DNA of 32,933 bases from Alphaproteobacteria bacterium (lineage in GTDB: Bacteria; Pseudomonadota; Alphaproteobacteria; JAJFIK01), in assembly GCA_021774965.1 (NCBI GenBank), contig JAJFIL010000184.1, forward strand, positions 1-32,933, in the 5' to 3' direction. The translations under genes and the position numbers were made by a program. How positions within the stretch are numbered: position 1 is the first letter of the stretch; each line of letters opens with the position of its first letter. The notes under the pieces were generated by a model. That model saw only the letters and a list, made by a program, of their open reading frames with translations. It made no database searches and had not been told where the DNA came from. Positions 1 to 7,518 of the stretch are shown piece after piece.

Positions 1-2
1 AC

Positions 3-1448
3 CGCAACTTTGATCTTGCCCTCCAGGAGCTTGGCCTTGATACGGGCACCATTCTCAACAATGCGGATTGGCTGACGTTTGTGGATGCCACGGACAACGC
101 TCACTATCGTATCACGGTTGCCAATTTCATCTCCGATCAGAACATTGTGCTTTCCACTGATGCCATTGATGCCGACACTCTGGATGGCCTGAACAGCACG
201 GTTTTTGCGCAACTCGCTAGTGCCAACTTCACAAGTCTCCAAAAAGGCGGTGCGAATGTTCTGACCACAGCAGATGAAGGCGCAGGCAATGGTCTGGACG
301 CTGATACGGTAGATGGCAAGCAGGCGGCGGCCTTTGCGGAGCTTGCGGCGGGTTCGAACACATTCACGGGCAGCATGGTGGTGCAGGGGGACCTTACCAT
401 CTCCGGCACGACGACCACTGTGGACACGGCCAATTTGGCCGTCTCTGACAATATCATCATCTGCAACAATGATGTGACCGCTGCGCCATCCGAAAACGCA
501 GGGCTTGAGATTGAGCGCGGCACGTCCACCAATGCGCAAATGCTGTGGGATGAAACAGCGGACGTATGGAAGGCAGGGATTTCCGGATCGCTGGACACCC
601 TTGTTCTGCAAGCTGATGCCGATGGCGCCTATGCGGCACAGACTATCACCGTTGCGGCTGGGGTGGGGCTTGCTGGCGGCGGCAGTCTTGCAGCAAACCG
701 CACTTTAAACCTGGATATTTCAGGTCTTGGTGCAACGACCACCTTGGCGGGGGCTGATAGCATGCTGGCCTATGACGCCAGTGGCACAGCCCATGTGCGG
801 CGCACCTTCAGCGATGTCATCAGTGATCTGAACATCTTGACCACTGCCAATGAAGGCGCTGGTAATGGGCTGGATGCGGATACGGTAGACGGTATTGAGG
901 GCGCCGCTCTGGTACAGACCGTCCGCACTCTCACCTCAGGCGTGGCTCTTACCGGGGGTGGGGATCTTTCTGCCAATCGCACTTTGAACCTGGATATTTC
1001 CGGGCTTGGCGCGACCACAGCCCTTGCAGGCGCGGACAGCGTGTTAGTCTACGATGCCAGCGGCACCATGCACATCCGCCGGACCCTGGATGACGCGGTC
1101 AGCGATCTCAGTCTTCTAAAATCCAATACTGAGAACCAAACCATCACTGGCGGAGCCTCTGTTACCACCAAGGATCAGGGGACCAAATCCACCGGCACCT
1201 ACACCATGGATTTCTCAAACCGGCCCATCCAGAAACTCAGCAACGGGGGTGCGTTTACCCTTGCCCCGGATACCGATGATGGCTCTTGCATCTTGCACAT
1301 CACAAATTCTGCAACAGCGGGGGCGATCACTACATCTGGCTGGTCCCTGGTGGATGGGGATGCGTTCAGCACCACCAATCTGGACGAATTCGTCTGCTAT
1401 TGCGTGCGCGCGAATGGCAAAAGCATTCTAACTGTAAAGGCGCTTTAG
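3..1448 (+). CDS. Phage tail-fibre-like repeat protein (5' end cut off)
   Basis: The reading frame is open from the first bases of the window, so the gene is truncated at its 5' end; 481 residues are visible. A GTG at 81 is only an internal possibility. The protein is built of repeats typical of phage tail fibre or appendage proteins: three copies of a DADT(V/L)DG motif (near bases 170, 300 and 880) and two copies of a roughly 60-residue unit (bases 657-840 and 936-1118) sharing the core ANRTLNLDISGLGATT. The last 110 residues are a Gly/Thr-rich, beta-type C-terminal domain that I associate with virion proteins of alphaproteobacterial phages. No enzyme motif is visible. It is followed two bases later by the next gene, suggesting one structural operon. 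Receptor binding or tail decoration is an inference; prophage, gene transfer agent or phage remnant cannot be told apart here. Confidence 0.75.
   Translation, partial: RNFDLALQELGLDTGTILNNADWLTFVDATDNAHYRITVANFISDQNIVLSTDAIDADTLDGLNSTVFAQLASANFTSLQKGGANVLTTADEGAGNGLDADTVDGKQAAAFAELAAGSNTFTGSMVVQGDLTISGTTTTVDTANLAVSDNIIICNNDVTAAPSENAGLEIERGTSTNAQMLWDETADVWKAGISGSLDTLVLQADADGAYAAQTITVAAGVGLAGGGSLAANRTLNLDISGLGATTTLAGADSMLAYDASGTAHVRRTFSDVISDLNILTTANEGAGNGLDADTVDGIEGAALVQTVRTLTSGVALTGGGDLSANRTLNLDISGLGATTALAGADSVLVYDASGTMHIRRTLDDAVSDLSLLKSNTENQTITGGASVTTKDQGTKSTGTYTMDFSNRPIQKLSNGGAFTLAPDTDDGSCILHITNSATAGAITTSGWSLVDGDAFSTTNLDEFVCYCVRANGKSILTVKAL
657..1118 (+). repeat. Imperfect direct repeat inside the tail-fibre gene
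   Basis: Two coding repeats lie at about 657-840 and 936-1118, separated by a linker with another DADTVDG motif. They match at protein level across about 60 residues and at DNA level in blocks such as aacctggatatttc. This is an internal duplication of a structural module, not a mobile element. Confidence 0.7.
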
Positions 1449-1450
1449 AA

Positions 1451-1969
1451 ATGTACGCAATCTTCGATACTTCCACCAATTTGATTACCCAAGGCCCCTG
1501 GCGCGAGCTTCCGGCCCGGGTGCGCTTTACTGATGGCGACACGATCTCACCACCCCATGTGGGGGCCAGCTTCGGAGCCCAGGTGATTGTCAATGTCATC
1601 GACAATGATCGTCCGCCTACGCCCTATCATTCGGAGAGCAATGTTACGCGCGTACTCAGCAATACCACACTGGCCATCTCACGGAGTTTTGCTCTTACGG
1701 GGGCACCGACCCCTGATCACATCAAGGGCGAAGCCCGGCGACGGATCCTTGCGCGCTATCCCGAATGGAAACAGTCCAATATGACAGCTCGCGGCCTTGA
1801 ACTTGCCTTCGTGGTTGCCTCCGGCGGCACGCTGTCTGCCGCAGATATCACAGAGAGGGATGAGCTTATGGCAGCCTTTGCCTGGGTTAAGTCTATTCGC
1901 ACCCTGTCTGATGGTCTGGAGCTGTCTCTGCCGCTGGATTTTGCCGCCGATGCTCATTGGGGTGCCTGA
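1451..1969 (+). CDS. Phage tail-associated hypothetical protein
   Basis: This 172-residue protein starts at the ATG two bases after the tail-fibre stop; the longer upstream frame overlaps that gene and is unlikely. The N-terminal half looks beta-rich. Residues around 97-115 contain RRILARYPEWKQSNMTARG, a helical pattern (ILA..PEW.Q.N..AR) I recall from C-terminal segments of small phage tail-fibre-associated proteins. The last 50 residues are probably helical. There is no signal peptide or membrane segment. Its place between two virion-type genes supports a tail or tail-assembly role, but the exact function is unknown. Confidence 0.65.
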   Translation: MYAIFDTSTNLITQGPWRELPARVRFTDGDTISPPHVGASFGAQVIVNVIDNDRPPTPYHSESNVTRVLSNTTLAISRSFALTGAPTPDHIKGEARRRILARYPEWKQSNMTARGLELAFVVASGGTLSAADITERDELMAAFAWVKSIRTLSDGLELSLPLDFAADAHWGA

Positions 1970-1972
1970 TCG

Positions 1973-2764
1973 ATGCTCTTTTCCCCAAGCCCTCTTTTTG
2001 CGCCGTCGGTATCCGCCTTCGCGGTTAATTCCCATTTCCGCATGGATAGCATTCAAGGAACCGCTGCTGCCACGCATACGACGGGCACCGTCAGCATCCC
2101 TGCAGCGGCCAAAGGGGCTGTTCTTTGTCTTGTGGAAGTGGATGGCACGGGCGGAACTCTAACTGGCGTCGCCGACAATGTACGTATCGATAATGCCAGT
2201 GGCGCTCCGTTCACCCACCGCGCCAATCTCTATGTGGGGGGCGTGGATCACGTCTCCTCGTTCTGGACCCTCAATGATATCCCCACCGGATCTCATTCCA
2301 TCTATGTGGATCACAAGGGCGCTGAAGTTGGAATGAATGTCCAGATGGTACTGGTGCTCTTTGATACTAACATCACATTTCAGGCAGCAGGATTTTCCGG
2401 TGTGACGCTGGATACCAGTCTCAGCGTTGCCGATAGTGTTACCCTCAGTGGGCTGACGACCGCCAACAAGATATTCGTGGGTTTTCCCGGCCAGGACCAC
2501 GGTGAGAAGGCAACCAATATTGCTGAGGAAACGACGACTGATTATACGCGCCTCATTACCGGATGGAGCAGCACCGGCGATAACACCACCTGGGATTTTG
2601 CCACGAGCAGCACCTCTCAGGCAGACGAAACGGCCGCGAGCGTGTTTCACCGGATCTCAACAGGCGGAGTTTCCTCCGAAACCTTCACGGCTCGATACAC
2701 CACCAGCGTTTCCAAAAATCGGCGACTGACAACAGGCCTTATGGCTGTCACCGAGGCTACATAG
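1973..2764 (+). CDS. Virion-type hypothetical protein, beta-rich
   Basis: This 263-residue protein follows the previous stop by three bases. It is rich in Thr, Ser, Gly, Ala and Val, with alternating hydrophobic strands and no charged helical segments, so an all-beta fold like a phage appendage or capsid-decoration protein is likely. Around residues 85-105 it has FWTLNDIPTGSHSIYVDHKG, which reads like a beta-hairpin of a sandwich domain. No catalytic motif is visible and I do not recognise the family. Tight spacing after two tail genes makes it part of the same structural operon. A 90-base AT-rich gap with a promoter follows it, so the operon probably ends here. Confidence 0.6.
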   Translation: MLFSPSPLFAPSVSAFAVNSHFRMDSIQGTAAATHTTGTVSIPAAAKGAVLCLVEVDGTGGTLTGVADNVRIDNASGAPFTHRANLYVGGVDHVSSFWTLNDIPTGSHSIYVDHKGAEVGMNVQMVLVLFDTNITFQAAGFSGVTLDTSLSVADSVTLSGLTTANKIFVGFPGQDHGEKATNIAEETTTDYTRLITGWSSTGDNTTWDFATSSTSQADETAASVFHRISTGGVSSETFTARYTTSVSKNRRLTTGLMAVTEAT

Positions 2765-2810
2765 TCACTTCGCGCAAAAATTGCAAAATGTTGAAATAAC
2801 AACAAAAATA

Positions 2811-2840
2811 TTGACAGATATCCCGTTTGGAGAGCATACT
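2811..2840 (+). promoter_or_regulatory. Sigma70-type promoter ahead of the SleB-like gene
   Basis: A perfect -35 hexamer TTGACA (2811-2816) is followed after 18 bases by CATACT (2835-2840), a four-of-six match to the -10 consensus. It lies in an AT-rich gap just after the virion genes, and the next start codon is 15 bases downstream. This implies separate transcription of the two following genes. No mapping data support it. Confidence 0.5.
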
Positions 2841-2854
2841 AGGAACATATACCT

Positions 2855-3307
2855 ATGGTGGAGTGTGGCACGTTGCTGGAAATCTCGGAAGCAAAAGCAA
2901 GGGCCGCATTACGGGTAGAGCAACTTCTTATTCTTTCCCATGCTGTTCAGGCTCTTGCCCCGGACCCAGCCGATAGTATGGCGCGCATTGGGTTGATCCA
3001 CACTGCTCTGAACCGCGGATTTGAGGCTCTATTTGCAGAAGAAGCCGCTGAGACGAAGGATTGCCTGGCAGCTCAATGGGGAAAGATGGCCAAGTTACAG
3101 GCCGTCTCCTCAGGAGATCTGACCGAAGATCTTGCGCGGATTCATTCTCTGGTTTTTGCCTGTGTCGCAGGGGAAATGGCGGATCCCACAGAAGGAGCCA
3201 TCTTTGTTACCCCTCATGATGAAGATGTGTCGCCGCCTGAACCGATGGAATGCTGTGCTCTGCTGGGGCGCTATGTCTTCTTCAAAAACTCAGCTCCGTT
3301 TTGTTAG
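2855..3307 (+). CDS. SleB-like cell wall hydrolase homologue, probably inactive
   Basis: This 150-residue protein begins at an ATG preceded by an AGGA-type ribosome binding site about 10 bases upstream. Its order of motifs resembles SleB/CwlJ-type hydrolases: a hydrophobic helix, then a segment ending TALNR (residues 50-54, compare the family's V.LNR), then a helix leading into AGEMADPTEGA (105-115, compare AG...DPTGGA), and a final GRYVFFKN (138-145, compare G.H.FYR). The family glutamate normally found about 20 residues before LNR appears replaced: the aligned stretch reads HAVQALAPDPADS. The metal- or substrate-side HYH after DPT.GA reads FVTPH. I infer a diverged, probably inactive member encoded by a phage-derived element. 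It could also be an unrelated small helical protein. Confidence 0.45.
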   Translation: MVECGTLLEISEAKARAALRVEQLLILSHAVQALAPDPADSMARIGLIHTALNRGFEALFAEEAAETKDCLAAQWGKMAKLQAVSSGDLTEDLARIHSLVFACVAGEMADPTEGAIFVTPHDEDVSPPEPMECCALLGRYVFFKNSAPFC

Positions 3308-3370
3308 AGGTCCTATGGCCCCCCTTCCAAATCAGTGCTAATCAGGACTGAGACAGATCGGTGGGATGCC

Positions 3371-3823
3371 ATGGCTGACAATTCAACAGAGTTCGCGTCG
3401 CTCATGTACCAGCTCCTCATTGCTGAGGAGGTTAAGGCCGTAAAAGAAGTTGCGGCTGAACTGGGCTTGAAAGAGCAGGCGCTCTATGCGCGGCTCTATG
3501 GCCGTGTTCGCTTTAGCGTGGAGGAAGCCCGCCTCATCCTGGCCTATCTGGGGGATGTGCGTGTTGCTGATCACCTGCTTGAAGGATCAGCCTATGTGGC
3601 GATTGCCCGCTCGGACAAGCATGACGGTGAAAAGTCAGATGGTGTACGCGAGGGAGCAACCAGCACGCTTTTTGATGTCACAGATCTCATGAAAGAGGTT
3701 GAGGGTGCCCTGAGCGATGATGGGCGCATTGATCATCGTGAAAAGATCGATATTGAAAAGCGACTGCATGAAGCAGAGCGCTCGCTAACAGCTCTCCGCA
3801 ATGCTCTCAGTGGTCTGCATTAG
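3371..3823 (+). CDS. CII-like phage regulatory protein (CP76 type)
   Basis: This 150-residue protein probably starts at the ATG at 3371; an upstream in-frame start at 3335 would add 12 unlikely residues. Residues 21-45 (VKEVAAELGLKEQALYARLYGR) form a helix-turn-helix-like segment, followed by a helix (49-61) and a leucine-rich region, as in phage CII-like regulators of the CP76 family. The C-terminal half is charged and probably a coiled coil (about residues 118-148), which could mediate oligomerisation. It lies 63 bases after the SleB-like gene and is probably co-transcribed with it from the promoter at 2811. A DNA-binding role in phage or element control is inferred from family resemblance. 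Confidence 0.6.
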   Translation: MADNSTEFASLMYQLLIAEEVKAVKEVAAELGLKEQALYARLYGRVRFSVEEARLILAYLGDVRVADHLLEGSAYVAIARSDKHDGEKSDGVREGATSTLFDVTDLMKEVEGALSDDGRIDHREKIDIEKRLHEAERSLTALRNALSGLH

Positions 3824-3850
3824 TCCAATTTTTTAGCAACGAAAACTCTA

Positions 3851-3882
3851 GCCCCGTTTCCAGATTTATCTGAAAACGGGGC
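3851..3882. terminator. Hairpin between convergent genes
   Basis: A nine-base-pair GC-rich stem (GCCCCGTTT at 3851-3859 with AAACGGGGC at 3874-3882) extends by three more pairs after one mismatch, with a six-base loop. It sits 27 bases after the CII-like gene and 27 bases beyond the stop of the minus-strand membrane protein. Neither side has an ideal T run, though the minus-strand side carries gttttc. It probably works in both directions. Confidence 0.6.
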
Positions 3883-3909
3883 AACAAACGCTTGGGCGTG
3901 TTTGGTTTT

Positions 3910-4125
3910 CTATTTGAAGCCAACCTTCCGCAGCATATTTGTCATCAAGCACCAGCCAGTGAACCCTGATTGAAACAGGTTTGCGCCTACAAAGATTGTG
4001 AACCAAAGCCAGTTCGGCTTTGTCATGTCGATGCCGGTGGCAAGACCGTTGTAGGTGTAAGCCAGATACAGGCTCAGCAAGGCGAAGAAACCAGCGACGG
4101 TCATCGTTGCGCGTTGTGCACTCAT
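3910..4125 (-). CDS. YgaP-type DUF2892 small inner membrane protein
   Basis: This 71-residue protein has two hydrophobic stretches (residues about 6-26 and 40-58) and the family-like segment VGANLFQSGFTGWCL followed by LRKVGFK at the C-terminus. That matches the DUF2892/YgaP transmembrane domain, which occurs alone or fused to rhodanese domains and is often linked to sulfur handling. No rhodanese gene is visible here. A GAGGGG ribosome binding site lies about eight bases before the ATG. The upstream region contains inverted repeats, which suggests repression by a dimeric regulator. The exact function of stand-alone DUF2892 proteins is not known to me. Confidence 0.75.
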   Translation of the reverse strand: MSAQRATMTVAGFFALLSLYLAYTYNGLATGIDMTKPNWLWFTIFVGANLFQSGFTGWCLMTNMLRKVGFK

Positions 4126-4154
4126 GGAAGTAACCCCTCAGTTTTCCATTACAT

Positions 4155-4235
4155 TCTAATTTAGTAATATTAGATGGAATCGGGGCTGCGTGCCTAGAAA
4201 AATTCCAAGATATGCTGGAATCCGCTGAAATCAGC
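4155..4235. promoter_or_regulatory. Cluster of inverted repeats upstream of the DUF2892 gene
   Basis: Three short palindromes lie in the gene-free stretch between 4126 and 4354. They are TCTAAT-N8-ATTAGA (4155-4174), ATTCCA-N8-TGGAAT (4202-4221) and GCTGA-AA-TCAGC (4224-4235). The first two are AT-rich and spaced like dimer operators on the promoter side of the minus-strand gene. Which protein would bind them is unknown. Confidence 0.4.
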
Positions 4236-4354
4236 CAATTATACTGGGGTTTTTAGTCAGAATCGTTCAAATCCAATCTATCTCCTTCACGACACCTTAT
4301 GGCGCAGACCATAAAGTGAGCCCAACGACACCTGATGTAAGGCAAAGCGAGACG

Positions 4355-4498
4355 ATGACACGGAATATCTTCGACCGGGAAAAACGCCACCTCCGACGCG
4401 AACGGATGGTGCACTTTTTGGCTTGGGGAAGTTTTCTGTGTCTGTCGCTATTGGCTCTTGATCGCATGGGCTTTGCCGCTCTGGCCTCGACGTTCTAG
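4355..4498 (+). CDS. Possible 47-residue membrane peptide
   Basis: This short frame encodes a very basic N-terminus (FDREKRHLRRERMVHF) followed by one hydrophobic segment (about residues 26-45), the arrangement of a single-pass inner membrane peptide with its N-terminus inside. The ribosome binding site is weak. I do not recognise a family. It may be a chance frame in the otherwise empty stretch 4126-4635; the remaining 137 bases before the dehydrogenase show no gene. Confidence 0.3.
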   Translation: MTRNIFDREKRHLRRERMVHFLAWGSFLCLSLLALDRMGFAALASTF

Positions 4499-4635
4499 TC
4501 GCAGTTCCCGCCCTCGTAGTTTCCCCTCCCAACTTTACCTCCCTCGTTGCTTTACGTAACGGCCCTGTTGACCCTGTCGCTGGTCGCCGTCAGTCTGTTT
4601 TCCAAGGAAATCAACCTGACTGAAGGGATCCCCCA

Positions 4636-5439
4636 TTGCTCAATATTGATGGCAAGACCGCGCTGGTAACAGGTGGCGCTCGAGGCCTTGGCGCGGCGGC
4701 AGCTCAAAAGCTCGCCAGTGCTGGGGCATCCGTATTCATTACGGACGTTCTTGATGAAGAAGGCGAAGCCACAGCAGCCGCAATTCGTGATGCTGGCGGC
4801 AAGGCCGCGTTCTTCCACCACGATGTGACGTCCGAAGCTGAATGGGTGGATGCGGTAAAAGCCTGCGTCGCCGAGTTCGGCAGTCTTGATGTGCTGTTGA
4901 ACAACGCGGGCATTCTTATGTCCGGCTCGATCCTTGAGACCTCGCTTGAGGATTGGCGCAAGATCATGGCGGTCAATGTGGGTGGTGTGTTTCTTGGCAT
5001 GAAGTCAGCCCTGCCAGAGCTCATGAAGTCTGGCGAGAAATGGGCGGGCGGCGGCTCCATCATCAATATTTCATCCGTCGCCGGAATAAATGGTGCCTCG
5101 ACCCTGTCGGCTTATTCGGCCAGCAAGGGGGCGGTGGCGCTTTACACCAAATCTGTGGCGCTGGATTGCGCCCGTGATGGGGCCAAGGTGCGAGTGAATT
5201 CCGTTCACCCGGCAATCATCGAGACCAAGATGGCCACCGATGTCATGGATGGATTTGCGGACACCGGTGTTGTTGCCAATCGCGACGAAGCCCGCGGGCT
5301 TTTGGCCATGGGCCATCCCATCGGCAGATTAGGCCAGCCAAAAGATGTCGCCAGCGCCGTTTTGTTCCTGGCCTCGGAAGCATCAAGTTATATGACCGGA
5401 AGCCAGCTCGTCGTCGACGGCGGCTTTACCGCGCAATAA
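4636..5439 (+). CDS. SDR-family NAD(P)-dependent oxidoreductase (copy 1)
   Basis: This 267-residue classical short-chain dehydrogenase has the cofactor motif TGGARGLG (residues 12-19), an aspartate after the second strand (D37, usually favouring NAD), NNAG (89-92), the catalytic serine in NISS (S147) and YSASK (Y160, K164). The C-terminal [10 protein letters not shown] is typical of the family. The start is a TTG with a well-placed AAGGGA seven bases upstream; no ATG fits. The next gene, 18 bases downstream, is a close paralogue, so the two form a tandem duplication in one operon. Overall it resembles cyclopentanol or hydroxysteroid dehydrogenases, but the substrate cannot be read from the sequence. 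Confidence 0.9.
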   Translation: MLNIDGKTALVTGGARGLGAAAAQKLASAGASVFITDVLDEEGEATAAAIRDAGGKAAFFHHDVTSEAEWVDAVKACVAEFGSLDVLLNNAGILMSGSILETSLEDWRKIMAVNVGGVFLGMKSALPELMKSGEKWAGGGSIINISSVAGINGASTLSAYSASKGAVALYTKSVALDCARDGAKVRVNSVHPAIIETKMATDVMDGFADTGVVANRDEARGLLAMGHPIGRLGQPKDVASAVLFLASEASSYMTGSQLVVDGGFTAQ

Positions 5440-5457
5440 GATTAGAGGGCAAAGACC

Positions 5458-6252
5458 ATGGGATTACTGGACGGAAAAATTGCTCTTGTGACCGGCGCCG
5501 CGCGCGGGCTGGGGGCAGATATTGCAAAAGCCTATATCGAAGAAGGTGCAGAGGTCCTGCTCACCGATGTGATGGAAAAAGAAGGCGCGGCCACAGCATT
5601 GGCGCTGGGCAATAAGGCGGCTTTCCAGAAACTGGATGTGACAAGCGAGGAAGACTGGATCGCAGCTATTGCAGCGGTGAAAGAACAGTTCTGCGGCTTG
5701 GATGTGCTGGTGAACAATGCGGGCATCGCGAGCGGCGGCCCCTTGGAAGAAACTACCCTGGAAGAATGGCGTCAGGTGACCTCGGTCAATATGGACGGGG
5801 TTTTCCTGGGCCATAAATACGCAGCACCGCTGATCCGTGAGCGGGCAGACAAATGGGAAGGGGGTGGCTCCATCATCAACATGTCATCCGTAGCCGGACT
5901 AATCGGCTTGGCAGGCGCGCATGCTTATTGCGCCTCTAAAGGCGCTGTGCGGCTCCTCACCAAATCCACAGCTCTGGAATATGGCCGCAATGGCGACAAG
6001 ATCCGCGTCAACTCCATCCACCCGGCCTTTATCGACACCGACATGGCAGGCCAGATGATCGAAGGCATCCGCGACAATGGCATGGCCGCAAATCTGGAAG
6101 ATGCCCGCACGCTTTTAACCTCCATGCATCCCATCGGTCGCCTGGGCGTTCCCAGAGACATCGCTTCGGCCGCCACCTTCCTCGCCTCCGACGAAAGCGC
6201 GTTTATGACGGGCTCCGAAATGGTCGTGGATGGCGGCATGGTCGCGGGGTAG
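5458..6252 (+). CDS. SDR-family NAD(P)-dependent oxidoreductase (copy 2)
   Basis: This is a 264-residue paralogue of the preceding dehydrogenase. It has TGAARGLG (12-19), D37 for likely NAD preference, NNAG (86-89), catalytic S144, and YCASK (Y157, K161), ending in GSEMVVDGG. A GAGGGC ribosome binding site precedes the ATG. The two copies share a distinctive extended C-terminal region (IRDNGMAANLEDAR in this copy, with an equivalent in copy 1), so they belong to one subfamily. They may act on related substrates, or as a hetero-oligomer; this is speculation. A strong hairpin follows and probably ends the operon. Confidence 0.9.
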   Translation: MGLLDGKIALVTGAARGLGADIAKAYIEEGAEVLLTDVMEKEGAATALALGNKAAFQKLDVTSEEDWIAAIAAVKEQFCGLDVLVNNAGIASGGPLEETTLEEWRQVTSVNMDGVFLGHKYAAPLIRERADKWEGGGSIINMSSVAGLIGLAGAHAYCASKGAVRLLTKSTALEYGRNGDKIRVNSIHPAFIDTDMAGQMIEGIRDNGMAANLEDARTLLTSMHPIGRLGVPRDIASAATFLASDESAFMTGSEMVVDGGMVAG

Positions 6253-6259
6253 GGGGGAG

Positions 6260-6310
6260 TTTTTGGCTTTGGCCAAAAAGTAGGGCCGGGAAGCTACGCA
6301 TCCCGGCCCT
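6260..6310 (+). terminator. Double hairpin after the dehydrogenase pair
   Basis: Two adjacent hairpins lie just after the second dehydrogenase: TTTTTGGC/GCCAAAAA (6260-6279) and a perfect ten-pair stem AGGGCCGGGA/TCCCGGCCCT (6282-6310, nine-base loop). The second is followed by a T-poor ttgttgg, so termination may be partial. The 141 bases from 6311 to the PepSY gene hold no gene that I can see. Confidence 0.6.
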
Positions 6311-6412
6311 TTGTTGGCGTTCCCGGACAGCTAGGCGGGGCTGGTTAATCTCCCCGGGTCCGCACAGGTATGAAGATGCAATACTGGGCCTGAACGCACT
6401 GTGGCTGGCGTG

Positions 6413-6443
6413 TTCATTTGCTATTCAGGCTCAAGGCTTTAAA
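6413..6443 (+). promoter_or_regulatory. Possible response-regulator box and promoter for pepSY-feuP-feuQ
   Basis: Direct repeats TTCAT (6413-6417) and TTCAG (6424-6428) start 11 bases apart, one helical turn, the usual spacing of OmpR/PhoP-family half-sites. A TTTAAA at 6438-6443 could act as a -10 element. An autoregulatory site for the regulator encoded downstream is an inference. Confidence 0.3.
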
Positions 6444-6451
6444 AAGACAGC

Positions 6452-6793
6452 ATGACACAGACAGTAAAAACACTCGTAGCGTCCCTTGCCGCAGCTCTTC
6501 TGGCACTCAGTCTGGCTCTCAGCCTCGCTGTTCCGGCCTTTGCCTTGGAGGCAGAGACCCAGGTTGCGCAGAATTACGACAGCCGCCGCAACATGGAATT
6601 AAACCAGCAGCGGGTGCCTCTCGAATCTGTGATCGCAAGCATTCAAAATCGCTGCCCCGGTCGTTTGGTCAATGCAAGACATGACGCCAGCTCAAACCGG
6701 TATATAGTCCGGTGGGAAACAAGTCGGCAGCAGATCGTCTCTATTCAGGCGGATGCGGCCACGGGACAGATCCTGTCAACTGGCGGCTGCTAG
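6452..6793 (+). CDS. Secreted PepSY-domain protein
   Basis: This 113-residue protein has a Sec signal peptide (hydrophobic core about residues 8-28, likely cleavage after AFA) and a mature part matching a single PepSY domain: LESVIASIQNRCPGRLVNAR, then a beta segment RYIVRWETS, and the closing DAATGQIL. PepSY domains are small periplasmic or surface modules proposed to inhibit or sense proteases. The gene lies 25 bases upstream of the response regulator gene, probably in one transcript, so it may be an accessory sensor or a target of the FeuPQ-type pair. That link is inferred from position. Confidence 0.8.
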   Translation: MTQTVKTLVASLAAALLALSLALSLAVPAFALEAETQVAQNYDSRRNMELNQQRVPLESVIASIQNRCPGRLVNARHDASSNRYIVRWETSRQQIVSIQADAATGQILSTGGC

Positions 6794-6818
6794 CCGCTAT
6801 TCTCAAGCGGAGGCGGAC

Positions 6819-7514
6819 ATGAAACTCCTTGTCATCGAAGATGATGCCGACATCAATCGTCAGCTTGTAGAGGCTTTCAAGGAAGCCAACTACGCCGTTG
6901 ATTCGTCCCGCGATGGGGAAGAAGGCGAATATATGGGGGAAGATTCCTCCTATGACGCCATTATTCTCGATCTCGGCCTGCCGGGAAAAGACGGCATTTC
7001 TGTTCTCAAAAGCTGGCGTGCTGCTGGCATCGCCACGCCGGTTCTCATTCTTACCGCCCGCGGGGTGTGGAGCGAAAAGGTCGAAGGCATCGATGCCGGT
7101 GCAGATGACTATGTGGCCAAGCCCTATCAGATCGAGGAAGTGCTGGCGCGAATCAGAGCGCTGGTGCGCCGCGCAGCGGGGCATGTTTCTGCTGAGATCA
7201 CCTGCGGACCCTTGCGCCTGGATACAAAATCCACGCGCGTGACGGTGGACGGCAATCCTGTCAAGCTGACCTCTCTTGAATATCGTCTTCTCTCATACCT
7301 GCTGCATCACACCGGGCGGGTGATCTCCCGGTCAGAACTGGTGGAGCATTTGTATGAGCAGGACTTTGACCGCGACTCAAACACCATCGAGGTTTTCATT
7401 GGTCGTTTGCGCAAGAAGCTCAATGTTGACCTCATCAAGACCATCCGTGGCCTGGGCTATAGTGTCGAGGCGCCTGAAAAAGTCGACGATGATTCTGCGA
7501 AGGCGGGTTCCTGA
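6819..7514 (+). CDS. feuP: FeuP/PhoP-type response regulator
   Basis: This 231-residue OmpR-family regulator has a receiver domain with E7/D8/D9, phospho-acceptor D51 (in LDLGLPGKDG), T79 and K101, and a winged-helix DNA-binding domain ending in RLRKKL...IKTIRGLGY. The segment DRDSNTIEVFIGRLRKKL and the phrase RRAAGH are hallmarks of the alphaproteobacterial FeuP/PhoP group. The start at 6819 has a GGAGG site just upstream; a longer frame reaching back into the PepSY gene is unlikely. The kinase gene follows four bases after the stop. In Sinorhizobium FeuPQ is essential for symbiosis and controls cyclic glucan export; whether that applies here is unknown. Confidence 0.88.
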   Translation: MKLLVIEDDADINRQLVEAFKEANYAVDSSRDGEEGEYMGEDSSYDAIILDLGLPGKDGISVLKSWRAAGIATPVLILTARGVWSEKVEGIDAGADDYVAKPYQIEEVLARIRALVRRAAGHVSAEITCGPLRLDTKSTRVTVDGNPVKLTSLEYRLLSYLLHHTGRVISRSELVEHLYEQDFDRDSNTIEVFIGRLRKKLNVDLIKTIRGLGYSVEAPEKVDDDSAKAGS

Positions 7515-7518
7515 TTAG

